Assembly: GCF_019278525.1 (NCBI RefSeq)
Contig: NZ_CP058986.1
Span: 3,859,001 to 3,923,000 of the forward strand
DNA: 64,000 bases
Reading direction: 5' to 3'
DNA from: Polaribacter sp. HaHaR_3_91
Lineage (GTDB): Bacteria > Bacteroidota > Bacteroidia > Flavobacteriales > Flavobacteriaceae
The translations under genes were made by a program, and so were the position numbers. Positions 25,504 to 35,626 of the stretch are shown here, one piece after another; position 1 is the stretch's first letter, and each line of letters starts with the position of its first letter. The notes beneath the pieces were generated by a model, which made no database searches, had not been told where the DNA came from, and saw nothing but the letters and a program-made list of their open reading frames with translations.

Positions 25504-26616
25504 ATGATTTCGAATTTAATAACAAAATATTTAAATAACGAAGCTTCCGAAAAAGAAGTTGAATTGATTTTTAAATGGATTGAAGCATCAAATGCTAACA
25601 AAAAAGAATTTATTGCCTTAAAAAAAACATGGGTATTAACTTCTGTATCAGCAAACACAGAGAAAAAAGATTGGCAAGAAGTCCAAAAGAAAATAAGAAG
25701 CACAAAAACATTTACATATAAAAAATGGCTTAAATATGCTGCCGCAATAATAATTTTTATAAGCATTGGAAAATATTACTATCACACAAGCAGTGTTAAC
25801 AACAACCTAATAGAAGAAAATAGTATTGTTTTACAAACTGAAGACAAAGATAATAGCATTAAAATAAAATATGATCATGAGAATATTATAAATTCTTCTG
25901 GCCAAGTTATCGCTGAACATAATAAAGACGAAATCATTTATAAAAAAACTTCTACTACAAGTCCTACACTTTATCATACCCTAAATATCCCTTTAGGAAA
26001 AACTTTTAAAGTAAAACTTTCAGACGGAACAACAGTACACTTAAACTCTGGTACTACGTTTAAATACCCTAAACAATTTAGTACAGCTGGTAACAGACTT
26101 GTTTATTTAGAAGGTGAAGCATTTTTTGAAGTTGAAAAAGACGCTACTAGACCTTTTATAGTAAACATAGCCGATGTTGATGTGAAAGTTTTAGGTACCA
26201 AGTTTAATATAAGTGCTTATTCTAATACTACAAATTATAGTTGTGTTTTAGTAGAGGGTTCTGTAGATGTGTCTAATGAAAATTACAACTCTTTATTAAT
26301 TCCTAATCAAAAAGCTAGCTGGAATAACGAAAATATACCATTTAAAATCGAAGAGGTAAATACAGATCTTTATACTTCATGGGTTTATGGAGAATATATT
26401 TTAGATGCTTCACATTTCAGCGAAATATCTAAAAAACTTGAGCGTGCATTTAATGTAAGAATCATTAATAATAACAAGCTATTAGAATCTCAAGAATTTA
26501 GCGGAACCATCAACTTTAAAACTTCAACAATAGAAAACATTTTAGACTTACTAAAATTCGATACCTATTTTGAGTACACTATTAAAGACAACCAAATAAT
26601 AATTAGTAGCAATTAA
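25504..26616 (+). CDS. FecR-family anti-sigma factor
   Basis: The protein has 370 residues. A short cytoplasmic part (about 1-70) should bind the sigma factor. One membrane helix follows (about 77-92, YAAAIIIFISIG). The periplasmic FecR domain (about 155-270) has LPLGKTF-like and DGTTVHLNSGTTFKYP motifs, and a C-terminal DUF4974-like segment (about 300-370) is present. The periplasmic part is expected to touch the STN domain of the SusC-like protein encoded one base downstream. That tight spacing suggests a single operon. Confidence 0.94.
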   Translation: MISNLITKYLNNEASEKEVELIFKWIEASNANKKEFIALKKTWVLTSVSANTEKKDWQEVQKKIRSTKTFTYKKWLKYAAAIIIFISIGKYYYHTSSVNNNLIEENSIVLQTEDKDNSIKIKYDHENIINSSGQVIAEHNKDEIIYKKTSTTSPTLYHTLNIPLGKTFKVKLSDGTTVHLNSGTTFKYPKQFSTAGNRLVYLEGEAFFEVEKDATRPFIVNIADVDVKVLGTKFNISAYSNTTNYSCVLVEGSVDVSNENYNSLLIPNQKASWNNENIPFKIEEVNTDLYTSWVYGEYILDASHFSEISKKLERAFNVRIINNNKLLESQEFSGTINFKTSTIENILDLLKFDTYFEYTIKDNQIIISSN

Positions 26617-26617
26617 T

Positions 26618-29600
26618 ATGAAGCATATTTTTACTCCCCATATAAAAAAACTAATTCTCTCCTTAGGAATTATATTATTTTATCAAAATGCCTTTGCGCA
26701 AACAAAACCAATTTCTATCAACATAAAAGAACAACCACTAAGTACTGTTCTAAAAACAATCGAAGATCAAACATCTTATCGCGTTATTTATAATATCGCT
26801 AAAATAGACACGAATCAAAAAGTTAGTTTGGTAGCAATCAACAACAGCTTAGAAGAAGTTTTATCAAAATTATTAAAAGATACAACGCTGACATATGTAA
26901 TTAAAAATAAGCAGATTTTACTTATTGAAAAACAAGCTGCTAAACCTCAAAAAACAACAAGAATCATAAAAGGAATTGTGTATACAGCAGAAGACAATTT
27001 ACCACTTCCAGGAGCTAGCATTTTAATTAAAGATTCTAGAATTGGAGCAATCACAAATATGGATGGTCAATTCACTTATTTATTAAAGGGAAATGATATT
27101 GCAAACATTGTCTTAGAAGTTTCTTACTTAGGTATGAAAACAAAAACCGTTGTAGTAGCAGACCAATCTCAATTTACTTTTTATTTAGAAGAATCTAGAA
27201 ATACTTTAGAGGAGGTTGTCATTACATCTTCTTATGGAACAAAAAAACTAAGAGAGGAAGTTGTTGGAAGTATAGAAACCTTAAATTCTAAAGACATTGC
27301 TATAGAACAGGCCTCTGAAAGTATTGATAAAATGGTAGACGGACAAATAGCGGGTGTTTATATAGAAAACACATCTGGTATTGGCGGCCCAGTAAGTATT
27401 AACATTCGAGGTCAAGGTAGTTTAACCCCTCTAAATGGTGCTATATACGGTACTTCTACACAACCACTTATTATTATTGATGGTGTTATTATGGCCGAAG
27501 AAATGGCGATAGATAATGACTTTTTTGACGCTAACGGAAGTTCTTCCGAAGATTTATCGAACCCTTTATCTCAAATTTCTCCAGAAAACATAGAAAGTTT
27601 TACTGTCTTAAAAGATGCCGCTGCAGTTAGTATTTATGGAGCTGATGCGGCCAATGGTGTTATTTTAATTACTACCAAGCAAGGGAAAAAAGGACCTGCA
27701 AAATTTGGTTTCTCATCACAATTAGGAGTTTCCTCTGCAATTAATCAAATTAAATACTTAAGTGGATCTCAATACAACGAACTGCGAAATGAGTATTTAA
27801 AAAACACAACAGTAGGCTACACTCCTATAGCTTATAATGGTGTAGATACCGATTGGTTTAATTTATTAAATGGTACAGGAATTTATAATAAATACAATTT
27901 TAGTGTTTCTGGAGCTTCAGAATCCTTTTCATACCGCACAAGTTTATCTTTTAAAAAAATAGATGAGCCTCAAAAAGGAAACACCAACAAACAACTAAAT
28001 GCGAATATAAATTTAGGATATAAACATAAGAAATTCGACCTAAATTTAACACTAAGTCCAAGCTTCGTATCAAAAAACGCTCCAAACATATATTACAGCT
28101 ATGCTTTTGCACCAAACTTATCTCCTTATAACGAAGACGGTTCTTATGCCAATGTTGGGATTACTGGCTTAGGAAATCCATTAGCAGCCATTGACCAAAA
28201 CAAAAACATTTCAAACACTTATAGTATTTTAGGAAGTCTACAAGCTTCCTATCATATAACAGAAGACTTAAATATTTCCTCTTTATTTGGTCTTTCATAT
28301 AGTGATAAAGAACAAGACCGCTATTTCTCGGGAGAAAATGAAAGTGGTCAAGTTAATGGTAGTTTTACACTAAATGGTACGTCGTATCCAATCTATGGCC
28401 GTCGTTTAATAAATAATAGGCACACCAATAAGTGGAACTGGCAAACACGCGCACTTTACAATAAACAAATAGACGAAAACAATGCTTTCGACGGTATCTT
28501 TGGTATTGAACTTACAAAAGAAAATGTAGACTTTAATTATGCTTCCGGACGAGGATTTGTAAACCCAAACATTATAAACGAGGTTACCGATGCCCTTCAG
28601 GATGACGCCCCATCCACAACCGAGAATGAATCTACAGGAAATCAAACTTACAGCTCGGATATTAGCAACAACTCTAAAGTTTCACTCTTTTCGCAACTTA
28701 ATTACAATTACAAAAAACGCTATTTTATTCTAGCAAATTTTAGACGTGACCAAAGTTCTGTTTTCGGAGACGACACCAATGTGGCCTACACAGGAGGCGC
28801 TGGGGTAAGCTGGATTTTATCTAACGAGAATTTTTTAGAAGCTAATAATTGGATTGATTTATTAAAACTTAAACTAAGTTACGGAACTACAGGAAACTCT
28901 AGAATAGGATCTTATCGCTCTAAAGGCTTATACACCATTAATGATAATGGTTATAATAACTTAGATATCGCCTACCCATCGGCTGCTCCTAACGGTGAAT
29001 TGAGTTGGGAAAAGAATAAAAAATTTAATGCGGGTTTAAACTTCAACTTTTTAAACACGGTGAGTTTAACGCTTGAATATTATTACGACGATATTCAAGA
29101 TCTTATTACAAGTAGAAGTATACCTTCTGAAACCGGATATAACTCTATACAAATTAATGCTGCAAGCATGTACAACAAAGGCCTAGAGCTATCAACAAAT
29201 TTTAAATGGTTTCAAAAAGAAAATTTTAAATGGACTACCTCGTTTAACATCTCTACATTACAAAGTGAAGTTACAGAACTGAAAGGATTGGGTAATGAAT
29301 TTTCAGTTTCAGAAATTGCCTTAGCACAAAAAGTAGGCTACAGCACTTCTACTATTTGGGGTATTAAATGGGCAGGTATCGATCCTGCTACAGGGCGTGA
29401 CTTACTTAAAAAAGATGGCGAAATTTACGACGCCATAACTTACAACAGTTTGTTTACCAGTGCCGATTGGGTTCCAATAGGTGATTATCAACCCGATGCC
29501 TACGGAGGGTTCAATAACACGTTTACCTTCAACAATAATATAAGCTTATCCATTCGAGGAAGCTTTCAAATAGGCGGTGATTATTTAGCAGAAGATGAAC

Positions 29601-29962
29601 TTATTGCCAAATACAATATTACTTCAAACAGAAATCTATCTGTAAATGCGTACGATTATTGGAGAACTCCAGGAGATGTTGCTCTTAACCCAATTGTAAC
29701 CAGCAATAACCCAACCATTTCTAACTACGATAAATACTTGTACGACGCTACGTCTTTAAGAATAAGTAACGTGAATTTAAACTATAGCTTTCCTAAAAAT
29801 AGTCTAAGTTTTTTAGATGGCTTATCTGTATATACAGATGTTTCTAATGTCCTTTACTGGTACAAAGAAAAAAGTTTAAATGGCAGAAATGGTATTAATG
29901 AATTTAGATTTACCTACCCACAAGCGAGAACAATTTCAATAGGAGTAAATGCAAAATTTTAA
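26618..29962 (+). CDS. SusC/RagA TonB-dependent transporter with STN signalling domain
   Basis: The protein has 1114 residues. After the signal peptide (about 1-27) comes an STN domain (about 32-104, ISINIKEQPLSTVLKTIED) that can signal to FecR. It is followed by a carboxypeptidase-regulatory-like Ig domain (about 115-195), the plug (about 200-330, VDGQIAGVYIEN and SINIRGQGS), and a beta barrel ending in the aromatic tail ARTISIGVNAKF. With SusD it forms a lidded outer-membrane importer driven by TonB. The substrate is not readable. The neighbours include a di-haem peroxidase and no glycoside hydrolase, which argues against a simple polysaccharide locus. Confidence 0.96.
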   Translation: MKHIFTPHIKKLILSLGIILFYQNAFAQTKPISINIKEQPLSTVLKTIEDQTSYRVIYNIAKIDTNQKVSLVAINNSLEEVLSKLLKDTTLTYVIKNKQILLIEKQAAKPQKTTRIIKGIVYTAEDNLPLPGASILIKDSRIGAITNMDGQFTYLLKGNDIANIVLEVSYLGMKTKTVVVADQSQFTFYLEESRNTLEEVVITSSYGTKKLREEVVGSIETLNSKDIAIEQASESIDKMVDGQIAGVYIENTSGIGGPVSINIRGQGSLTPLNGAIYGTSTQPLIIIDGVIMAEEMAIDNDFFDANGSSSEDLSNPLSQISPENIESFTVLKDAAAVSIYGADAANGVILITTKQGKKGPAKFGFSSQLGVSSAINQIKYLSGSQYNELRNEYLKNTTVGYTPIAYNGVDTDWFNLLNGTGIYNKYNFSVSGASESFSYRTSLSFKKIDEPQKGNTNKQLNANINLGYKHKKFDLNLTLSPSFVSKNAPNIYYSYAFAPNLSPYNEDGSYANVGITGLGNPLAAIDQNKNISNTYSILGSLQASYHITEDLNISSLFGLSYSDKEQDRYFSGENESGQVNGSFTLNGTSYPIYGRRLINNRHTNKWNWQTRALYNKQIDENNAFDGIFGIELTKENVDFNYASGRGFVNPNIINEVTDALQDDAPSTTENESTGNQTYSSDISNNSKVSLFSQLNYNYKKRYFILANFRRDQSSVFGDDTNVAYTGGAGVSWILSNENFLEANNWIDLLKLKLSYGTTGNSRIGSYRSKGLYTINDNGYNNLDIAYPSAAPNGELSWEKNKKFNAGLNFNFLNTVSLTLEYYYDDIQDLITSRSIPSETGYNSIQINAASMYNKGLELSTNFKWFQKENFKWTTSFNISTLQSEVTELKGLGNEFSVSEIALAQKVGYSTSTIWGIKWAGIDPATGRDLLKKDGEIYDAITYNSLFTSADWVPIGDYQPDAYGGFNNTFTFNNNISLSIRGSFQIGGDYLAEDELIAKYNITSNRNLSVNAYDYWRTPGDVALNPIVTSNNPTISNYDKYLYDATSLRISNVNLNYSFPKNSLSFLDGLSVYTDVSNVLYWYKEKSLNGRNGINEFRFTYPQARTISIGVNAKF

Positions 29963-29966
29963 GGTG

Positions 29967-31448
29967 ATGATGACACAAAAAAAACAACTAAAACAACTTT
30001 CTAAATACTTCTTAACAGTGTTAATTGCAACCTTTTATAACTGCAGTGGTTTTTTAGAACAAGAACCAGGATCTCAAACTTCTATTACCGAATTATTAAA
30101 TACTACGGACGGTGTGGTAACCGCACTAAATGGTGCTTACGATAATTTAGAATCCAACGTGAGAGGCGAGCGCTATGCTACTTACGCCGATATGCAATCT
30201 GGCAATATCACCTTTACACCAACAGAAACCGGAAGTAATACTGGACAAATTACGGTGCCTTTTAATATAGAAAACGTTTACAACTTTACAGATTTAGCAG
30301 ATGACAGTAATTTAGACGGGTTTTATGATGACTGCTACGATATTATAAACCAAACAAACCTTATTCTAGAATATGTGGATGCACTAACAGATTCTAATGA
30401 TAATATAAAAAATCAAATAAGAGCCGAAGCCCTAACCATTAGAGCTTATGTTCACTTTATATTATCTCAAATATATGCGCAAAATTATGGTTTTACTGCA
30501 GATGCTAGTCATTTAGGCATTGTTTATAATAAAACCACTTTAACCAATGGCATCACCTACCCATCTAGAGAAACATTAGCAACAACCTATACTTTAATTA
30601 TTGCCGATTTAACTTCAGCAATAAACAACTACTCCAACACTTTACTTTTAGATGGACCAACATATTCTTATTTCAATAAAGTAAGTACTCAAGCTTTACT
30701 TGCTCGAGTTTACGTTTCTCAATACGATTGGCAAAATGCTTACGATTTGGCAAATGAAGTGATTTTCAATTCAGGAAAAACACTAACACCTTCGGATGAT
30801 TATATAACAGAATGGGAAAAACCAGATTTACCTATTTCTGAAGTATTATTAGAGTTTTCAATTCCGAGAGACAATGGTGGTACGGTAGGAGGCTCACTGT
30901 CGAGTTCCTATGGTTTTACCTCAACAGCAGATTATGGGGATTATGTAGCCTCGGAAGATTTATTAAACCTTTTTGAACCTAATGATTTACGTAGACAGCT
31001 ATTTCTTGAAGCTAATTTACCAACCTTAATTGGTGGTGAACTAGAAGACCGCCCATATTATTTTACTAAAAAATTTCAAGATAACCCAGGCTTTATAGCT
31101 ATCAGATTAAGTGAAATGTATTTAATAAGAGCCGAAGCCTCATTAGGACTTGAAAATCTAGAAGCTTGTAAAGACGACATTAATATATTACGAAGCAGAG
31201 CAAATGCCACGCTACTTACAGAGACGACAGATTTACAGGGTATTCTTCTACAAGAACGCCGAAAAGAAATGTGCTTTGAAACTCAATACTTATTCGACTT
31301 AGCAAGATTTCAACAAAATATAATACGAGGTGCAGACTGCGTATCGCAAACTTGTAACTTAAATTATCCTTCAGGAAAATATATACTTCCAATACCAAAT
31401 AGTAACATTGAACTTAACTCTAATTTACAGCAAAATGAAACATACTAA
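29967..31448 (+). CDS. SusD/RagB-family outer-membrane lipoprotein
   Basis: The protein has 493 residues from the ATG at 29967; an ATG at 29949 inside the susC end gives 499. The later start puts the lipobox Cys (IATFYNC) about 26 residues in, as expected. The typical SusD features are visible: SGFLEQEPGSQTSITE at the start, IRAEALTIRAYVHFILSQIYA (TPR region), and IRLSEMYLIRAEASLG with RRKEMCFE in the C-terminal half. It forms the lid over the SusC barrel and binds the ligand. It overlaps the following gene by 14 bases. Confidence 0.94.
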   Translation: MMTQKKQLKQLSKYFLTVLIATFYNCSGFLEQEPGSQTSITELLNTTDGVVTALNGAYDNLESNVRGERYATYADMQSGNITFTPTETGSNTGQITVPFNIENVYNFTDLADDSNLDGFYDDCYDIINQTNLILEYVDALTDSNDNIKNQIRAEALTIRAYVHFILSQIYAQNYGFTADASHLGIVYNKTTLTNGITYPSRETLATTYTLIIADLTSAINNYSNTLLLDGPTYSYFNKVSTQALLARVYVSQYDWQNAYDLANEVIFNSGKTLTPSDDYITEWEKPDLPISEVLLEFSIPRDNGGTVGGSLSSSYGFTSTADYGDYVASEDLLNLFEPNDLRRQLFLEANLPTLIGGELEDRPYYFTKKFQDNPGFIAIRLSEMYLIRAEASLGLENLEACKDDINILRSRANATLLTETTDLQGILLQERRKEMCFETQYLFDLARFQQNIIRGADCVSQTCNLNYPSGKYILPIPNSNIELNSNLQQNETY

Positions 31449-32910
31449 AACCATATTAGCCATAGCAACTGTTTTTGCGATACTGTTTTCATGCTCTAAA
31501 AATGATGACAATACAGTTAATGACGTTCCAAGTTTTGTTCGGTTTAATTTTTTAACCAACAGCAATAATGAACCACTCGAATACCCACAAGTAAGTAGCG
31601 CCATTATACCAAGTATTAATTATATAAACACAAGCATTAACACCTTAAAAGTACCTGTAACCTTAACATCTTACACATTAGAAAATGAGGTAACCGTAAA
31701 TTACAGCGTTACATCTTCCTCTAATGAAGATCTATTTACCATAAGCCCATTAAATCAAGTTTCATTTCAAAACAATCAATTAACCGATACTATTTATATT
31801 AACTTCGGCAAACGTTGGTCTAGTAACGAAAGCATTGTTCTAAATCTAGAATCGGTATCAGATTCTTCTATAAATTTAGGCAACTTAAATTCAAATGAAA
31901 CTAATACGGAATTCACTATTAACTTAGAACCTATTACAACCACCTATACATTTCTAGAGAACAGAATTGAAATTACAGGTACACCAGGTGAACAAATTGA
32001 CTTTGCCGTAAATTTCCCTAACGGATATATTCCTTCAGAAATAGAAAATTTAGATATTTTTAGTTTTTTAGACGGATTTGATTACACTTTAACTACTTTA
32101 AATTTAGGCGAAAATAAAACATCAATTACGTATCGTTTAACGTTAAATGAAGCTATTAATAATGATGATGTTCTTTACCAAACAATCATCACATTAAATG
32201 ATACAGATAATTACAATGCAACCGGAAACAAAAATTTACAAATTGTAAAACCAATTAAAACCGCTAGAGACAACTCCGTAAATATTGCCGCAAATTTTTA
32301 TAATTTATCAGACAGTTTTTACAGAACTTACCTAGAACATTGGAGCGATTTTAATGAAGATGGTATTTGTGTTTGGCAATCTACATTTGCATTTACCTAC
32401 CCAATTGTTGTAGATGCAACCAACCCAAATGCGGTACTTTATGATGATAAAGGAACTACAGATACTTCGGATGATATTTATCATCATGCCTTTCAAATAG
32501 GTTTCGACAGTCCTATTTCAAGCACTACAACAAACTCTTTTAATCTAAAAAGATATTTTACAAATGAAGGTACAGATCGTGTAAACTCTCCTGGTTTTAA
32601 CGTAACACCGGCAATAGAATTTTTTCCAGAAAACGGAACAAGTACAACTAACGGCTCCATTTTAATAATCCCTCAATTTTTAACAATCTCTGGTACAAAT
32701 GGCAATAGCTATGCTTTTGCCATTTCTGGAGAAGGTACTTACCAAGAAATTGGTGATGGAATTTTTGAACTAAAATTTAAACTAAACCTTACAAATGAGG
32801 AAGTTTTTGGAGGTACCATTACTTCTGAATATCGTTTATATAATACAGCCAATTATACGGTTCCTGAAGATTTAACTACTAACAATTGCGTTACTGAATA
32901 CACACTATAA
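31435..32910 (+). CDS. Unknown surface lipoprotein of the SusCD locus
   Basis: The protein has 491 residues. The start at 31435 gives a clean lipoprotein signal (MKHTKTILAI ... LFSCSKNDD); an upstream in-frame ATG at 31408 lies deeper in susD. After an Asp/Asn-rich linker the sequence is beta-rich and Thr/Asn/Ser-rich, suggesting several Ig-like domains (about 35-130, 150-260) and a C-terminal domain (about 270-491) with DFNEDGICVWQS and EGTYQEIGDGIFELKF. I recognise no family. Only two Cys remain in the mature part besides the lipid-anchored one. It probably binds the ligand at the cell surface, like SusE/SusF, but that is inference from position. Confidence 0.85.
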   Translation: MKHTKTILAIATVFAILFSCSKNDDNTVNDVPSFVRFNFLTNSNNEPLEYPQVSSAIIPSINYINTSINTLKVPVTLTSYTLENEVTVNYSVTSSSNEDLFTISPLNQVSFQNNQLTDTIYINFGKRWSSNESIVLNLESVSDSSINLGNLNSNETNTEFTINLEPITTTYTFLENRIEITGTPGEQIDFAVNFPNGYIPSEIENLDIFSFLDGFDYTLTTLNLGENKTSITYRLTLNEAINNDDVLYQTIITLNDTDNYNATGNKNLQIVKPIKTARDNSVNIAANFYNLSDSFYRTYLEHWSDFNEDGICVWQSTFAFTYPIVVDATNPNAVLYDDKGTTDTSDDIYHHAFQIGFDSPISSTTTNSFNLKRYFTNEGTDRVNSPGFNVTPAIEFFPENGTSTTNGSILIIPQFLTISGTNGNSYAFAISGEGTYQEIGDGIFELKFKLNLTNEEVFGGTITSEYRLYNTANYTVPEDLTTNNCVTEYTL

Positions 32911-32915
32911 TAACC

Positions 32916-34061
32916 ATGAAAAACAACCTTATTTTAACCCTATTTATTTGCATTATTATATGTTCTTGTAAAACAGAACATAAAGAAGAGTACACCAATA
33001 TTGCTAACCTAAAAGCTATTTATTCCAATGGAGACAATACTAAATGGCCTACTCCAAATTTAGATAGTACCGTAGACAAAAAAGCTTTTAAAGATATTGG
33101 AGCTTTACCAAAGTTGCAACATCCAGAATACAACCCTTTTAGTAAAGAGAAATCAAAGCTAGGAAAAACACTCTTTTTCGATCCAAGATTATCCGTTAGC
33201 GGACAAATAGCGTGTGCTTCTTGCCATAATCCAGAATTAGCTTGGACTGATAATTCTACCCGTTCTTTTGGTCACGATCGCCAGACAGGAGCAAGAAACT
33301 CTATGACTATTTTAAATGTTGGTTTTGCACACAGTTTGTTTTGGGATGGTCGTGCTTCTAGCTTAGAAGATCAGGCTAGATTTCCTATTGGAGATCCTTT
33401 AGAGATGAATGAAAAACTGAATATTGCTGTAGATAAAATAGCAAAAATAGAAGGATACAAACCTTTATTTAAAGCCGCTTTTGGTAATGATACCATTTCA
33501 TTACAACGTATTCAGTATGCCATAGCAACCTTTGAACGCACCGTAAACAGCTACAAAACAAAGTTCGATAAGTTTGTTGAAGGAGATTCTACCAAACTTA
33601 ACAATCAAGAAGTTTTAGGCTTACACTTATTCCGCACAAAAGCAAGATGTATCAATTGCCATAACACCCCTTATTTTTCAGACAACCAATTTCACAACGA
33701 CGGACAAACCTTGTTTGGCACCAAAGATGAAGATTTTGGTCGCTACAACGTTACCAAAAACATGGATGATATTGGAAAAATTAGAACTCCAACATTAAGA
33801 GAAGTTGCCAGAACTGGTCCTTGGATGCATAATGGACACTTCCCTAGTTTATTAGATGTTGTTCAATTTTACAACCTTGGAAACCCTGCGGTTGTTCAGA
33901 AAAAATACTTAGGTAAAGGGCGAGACTCTTTAATACCTACAAACTCACCTATCTTAAAAAAATTAAATCTAGAAAAAAATGAAATTGAAGCCTTAATTGC
34001 CTTCATGGAAACCTTGTCTTCTAGCAGAGGGAGAACTTTAATACCTAACCTTCCTAAGTAA
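32916..34061 (+). CDS. Di-haem cytochrome c peroxidase / MauG-family lipoprotein
   Basis: The protein has 381 residues with a lipoprotein signal (lipobox Cys18). There are two c-type haem sites: CASCH (100-104) and CINCH (245-249). The family motifs LGKTLFFDPRLS, GARNSMTILNVG, FWDGRASSLEDQA and KIRTPTLREVARTGPWMHNG are present. Members either reduce hydrogen peroxide or, like MauG and MbnH, oxidise a partner protein. It is unusual that the gene sits five bases after a SusCD-linked lipoprotein gene. Its job may be redox chemistry on the imported ligand or on the neighbouring lipoprotein. Cytochrome c maturation genes are not in the window. Confidence 0.95.
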   Translation: MKNNLILTLFICIIICSCKTEHKEEYTNIANLKAIYSNGDNTKWPTPNLDSTVDKKAFKDIGALPKLQHPEYNPFSKEKSKLGKTLFFDPRLSVSGQIACASCHNPELAWTDNSTRSFGHDRQTGARNSMTILNVGFAHSLFWDGRASSLEDQARFPIGDPLEMNEKLNIAVDKIAKIEGYKPLFKAAFGNDTISLQRIQYAIATFERTVNSYKTKFDKFVEGDSTKLNNQEVLGLHLFRTKARCINCHNTPYFSDNQFHNDGQTLFGTKDEDFGRYNVTKNMDDIGKIRTPTLREVARTGPWMHNGHFPSLLDVVQFYNLGNPAVVQKKYLGKGRDSLIPTNSPILKKLNLEKNEIEALIAFMETLSSSRGRTLIPNLPK

Positions 34062-34089
34062 TATTAATCAATTTTAAACACTCACAATT

Positions 34090-35535
34090 ATGAAAAAACA
34101 ATTACTCTTATTTACTGCTCTTATCAGCGCAATTGCGTTAAACGCACAAATTACACTTGTAAAAGAAATTAATAATAACGGAGCTTCTAGCTCTAATCCT
34201 GCATATCTTACTGTTTTAGATGGAAAAATATTTTTTTCTGCAGATGATTCTAACGGTTCTAATACTCCCGGTGGAGAAGATTTAGGAAAAGAACTTTGGA
34301 TAACAGATGGTACAACAGACGGTACAAATTTTCTAAAAGATATTAAACCAGGTTCTGATAGTGGAAATCCATTTGCTTACTTCATCTTTAATAATAAACT
34401 TTACTTTACAGCAAATGACGGTAGTGCTGAACTTTGGACATCAGACGGAACAGAAGCTGGTACAACAAAAGCAGATATTATGCCAACTATTACAGGAGAA
34501 GCACCTCAACGTTTTACAGAACTAAACGGAATGGCTTATTTTACTGTTGGAGGACAACCAGGTAATACAAGTGCAGAAACAGCAAATAAATTAGTGCAAT
34601 GGGATGGAGAAAACGACGCTGTACAAGTTGCTGATGTAGGAGATGGTTTCGAATCTATTTTTGCTGAAATGGTTGCTTATAAAGATGCGCTTTATATCTA
34701 TATGAATTATTCTACACAAGATGCATCTTATGGTAACGAACTTTATAAATATTCACCAACTACAGATACCTTTACATTAGTTAAAGATATAGATGCAGGA
34801 ACTGGAGATTCTAGTATTAGTAATTTTACAATAGTTAATGACATTTTATATTTTGAAGCAGACAATGCTCTTTGGCAAACAGACGGTACAGAAACTGGTA
34901 CAATAACTGTAGCAGCTGCTACAAACTTAGCAGGAATAGCAGATCTATTTGCATGGAATGATCAATTATTTTTTGCTGGTGATGATGGTACTAATGATGA
35001 TCAACTTTATGTTTTAAACCCAACAACAAATACTATAAAAAACATCAGTAATATTTCTGGTAAAAACCATGATCCTTCCAATTATGCTGCTTATAATGGG
35101 TATTTATATTACAGTGGTGAAGATGCTACAAGTACCAACCAATATTTATTTAGAACGAATGGAACTTCTATTGAACAACTAGACAATACTATTAAAGATA
35201 TTGATGAAATTACTGTATTAAACGATATCTTATATTTTGAAGGTGACAATGGAGATACTGGGAACGAACTTTACAGCTTAAACCCTACTACGTTAGCTAC
35301 AGAGAGTGTAACTGCAGAAATAATTAAAGTATTTCCTAACCCAGCATCAGAATATATTATGGTACCACAAAGTCTTTTAAAATCTGCATATGTTATTTAT
35401 GACATTTCAGGAAAAAGCGTAAGTGGAGGTATTATTTCTTCTGAAAAAATTGACTTAGACTTAAACAGTGGTTTATACATATTACAAGTACAAACAAACT
35501 TAAACACCATCTCTAAAAAAATAATTGTAAAATAA
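34090..35535 (+). CDS. ELWxxDGT-repeat protein with T9SS sorting tail
   Basis: The protein has 481 residues with a signal peptide (about 1-19). Repeats of the ELWxxDGT type are visible (KELWITDGTTDGT, AELWTSDGTEAGT, ALWQTDGTETGT), with further degenerate copies (NELYKYSPTTDT, NELYSLNPTT), compatible with a beta propeller. The last ~70 residues (VFPNPASEYIMV ... NTISKKIIVK) are a type A sorting domain for type IX secretion, so the protein is exported through the outer membrane and probably kept at the surface. It is the last gene of the SusCD locus and is closed by a terminator. Ligand unknown. Confidence 0.92.
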   Translation: MKKQLLLFTALISAIALNAQITLVKEINNNGASSSNPAYLTVLDGKIFFSADDSNGSNTPGGEDLGKELWITDGTTDGTNFLKDIKPGSDSGNPFAYFIFNNKLYFTANDGSAELWTSDGTEAGTTKADIMPTITGEAPQRFTELNGMAYFTVGGQPGNTSAETANKLVQWDGENDAVQVADVGDGFESIFAEMVAYKDALYIYMNYSTQDASYGNELYKYSPTTDTFTLVKDIDAGTGDSSISNFTIVNDILYFEADNALWQTDGTETGTITVAAATNLAGIADLFAWNDQLFFAGDDGTNDDQLYVLNPTTNTIKNISNISGKNHDPSNYAAYNGYLYYSGEDATSTNQYLFRTNGTSIEQLDNTIKDIDEITVLNDILYFEGDNGDTGNELYSLNPTTLATESVTAEIIKVFPNPASEYIMVPQSLLKSAYVIYDISGKSVSGGIISSEKIDLDLNSGLYILQVQTNLNTISKKIIVK

Positions 35536-35552
35536 ATCAATTTACAACTAGA

Positions 35553-35590
35553 AAAAAAGCCTCATAGTCTTGCGATTATGAGGTTTTTAT
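35553..35590. terminator. Terminator closing the SusCD locus
   Basis: The stem gcctcata / tatgaggt has an A-run before it and T-rich sequence after it. It lies between convergent genes and may serve both strands. Confidence 0.75.
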
Positions 35591-35626
35591 TTGACCAAAA
35601 TTGGAGTTACTATTTTATTTTAACCG

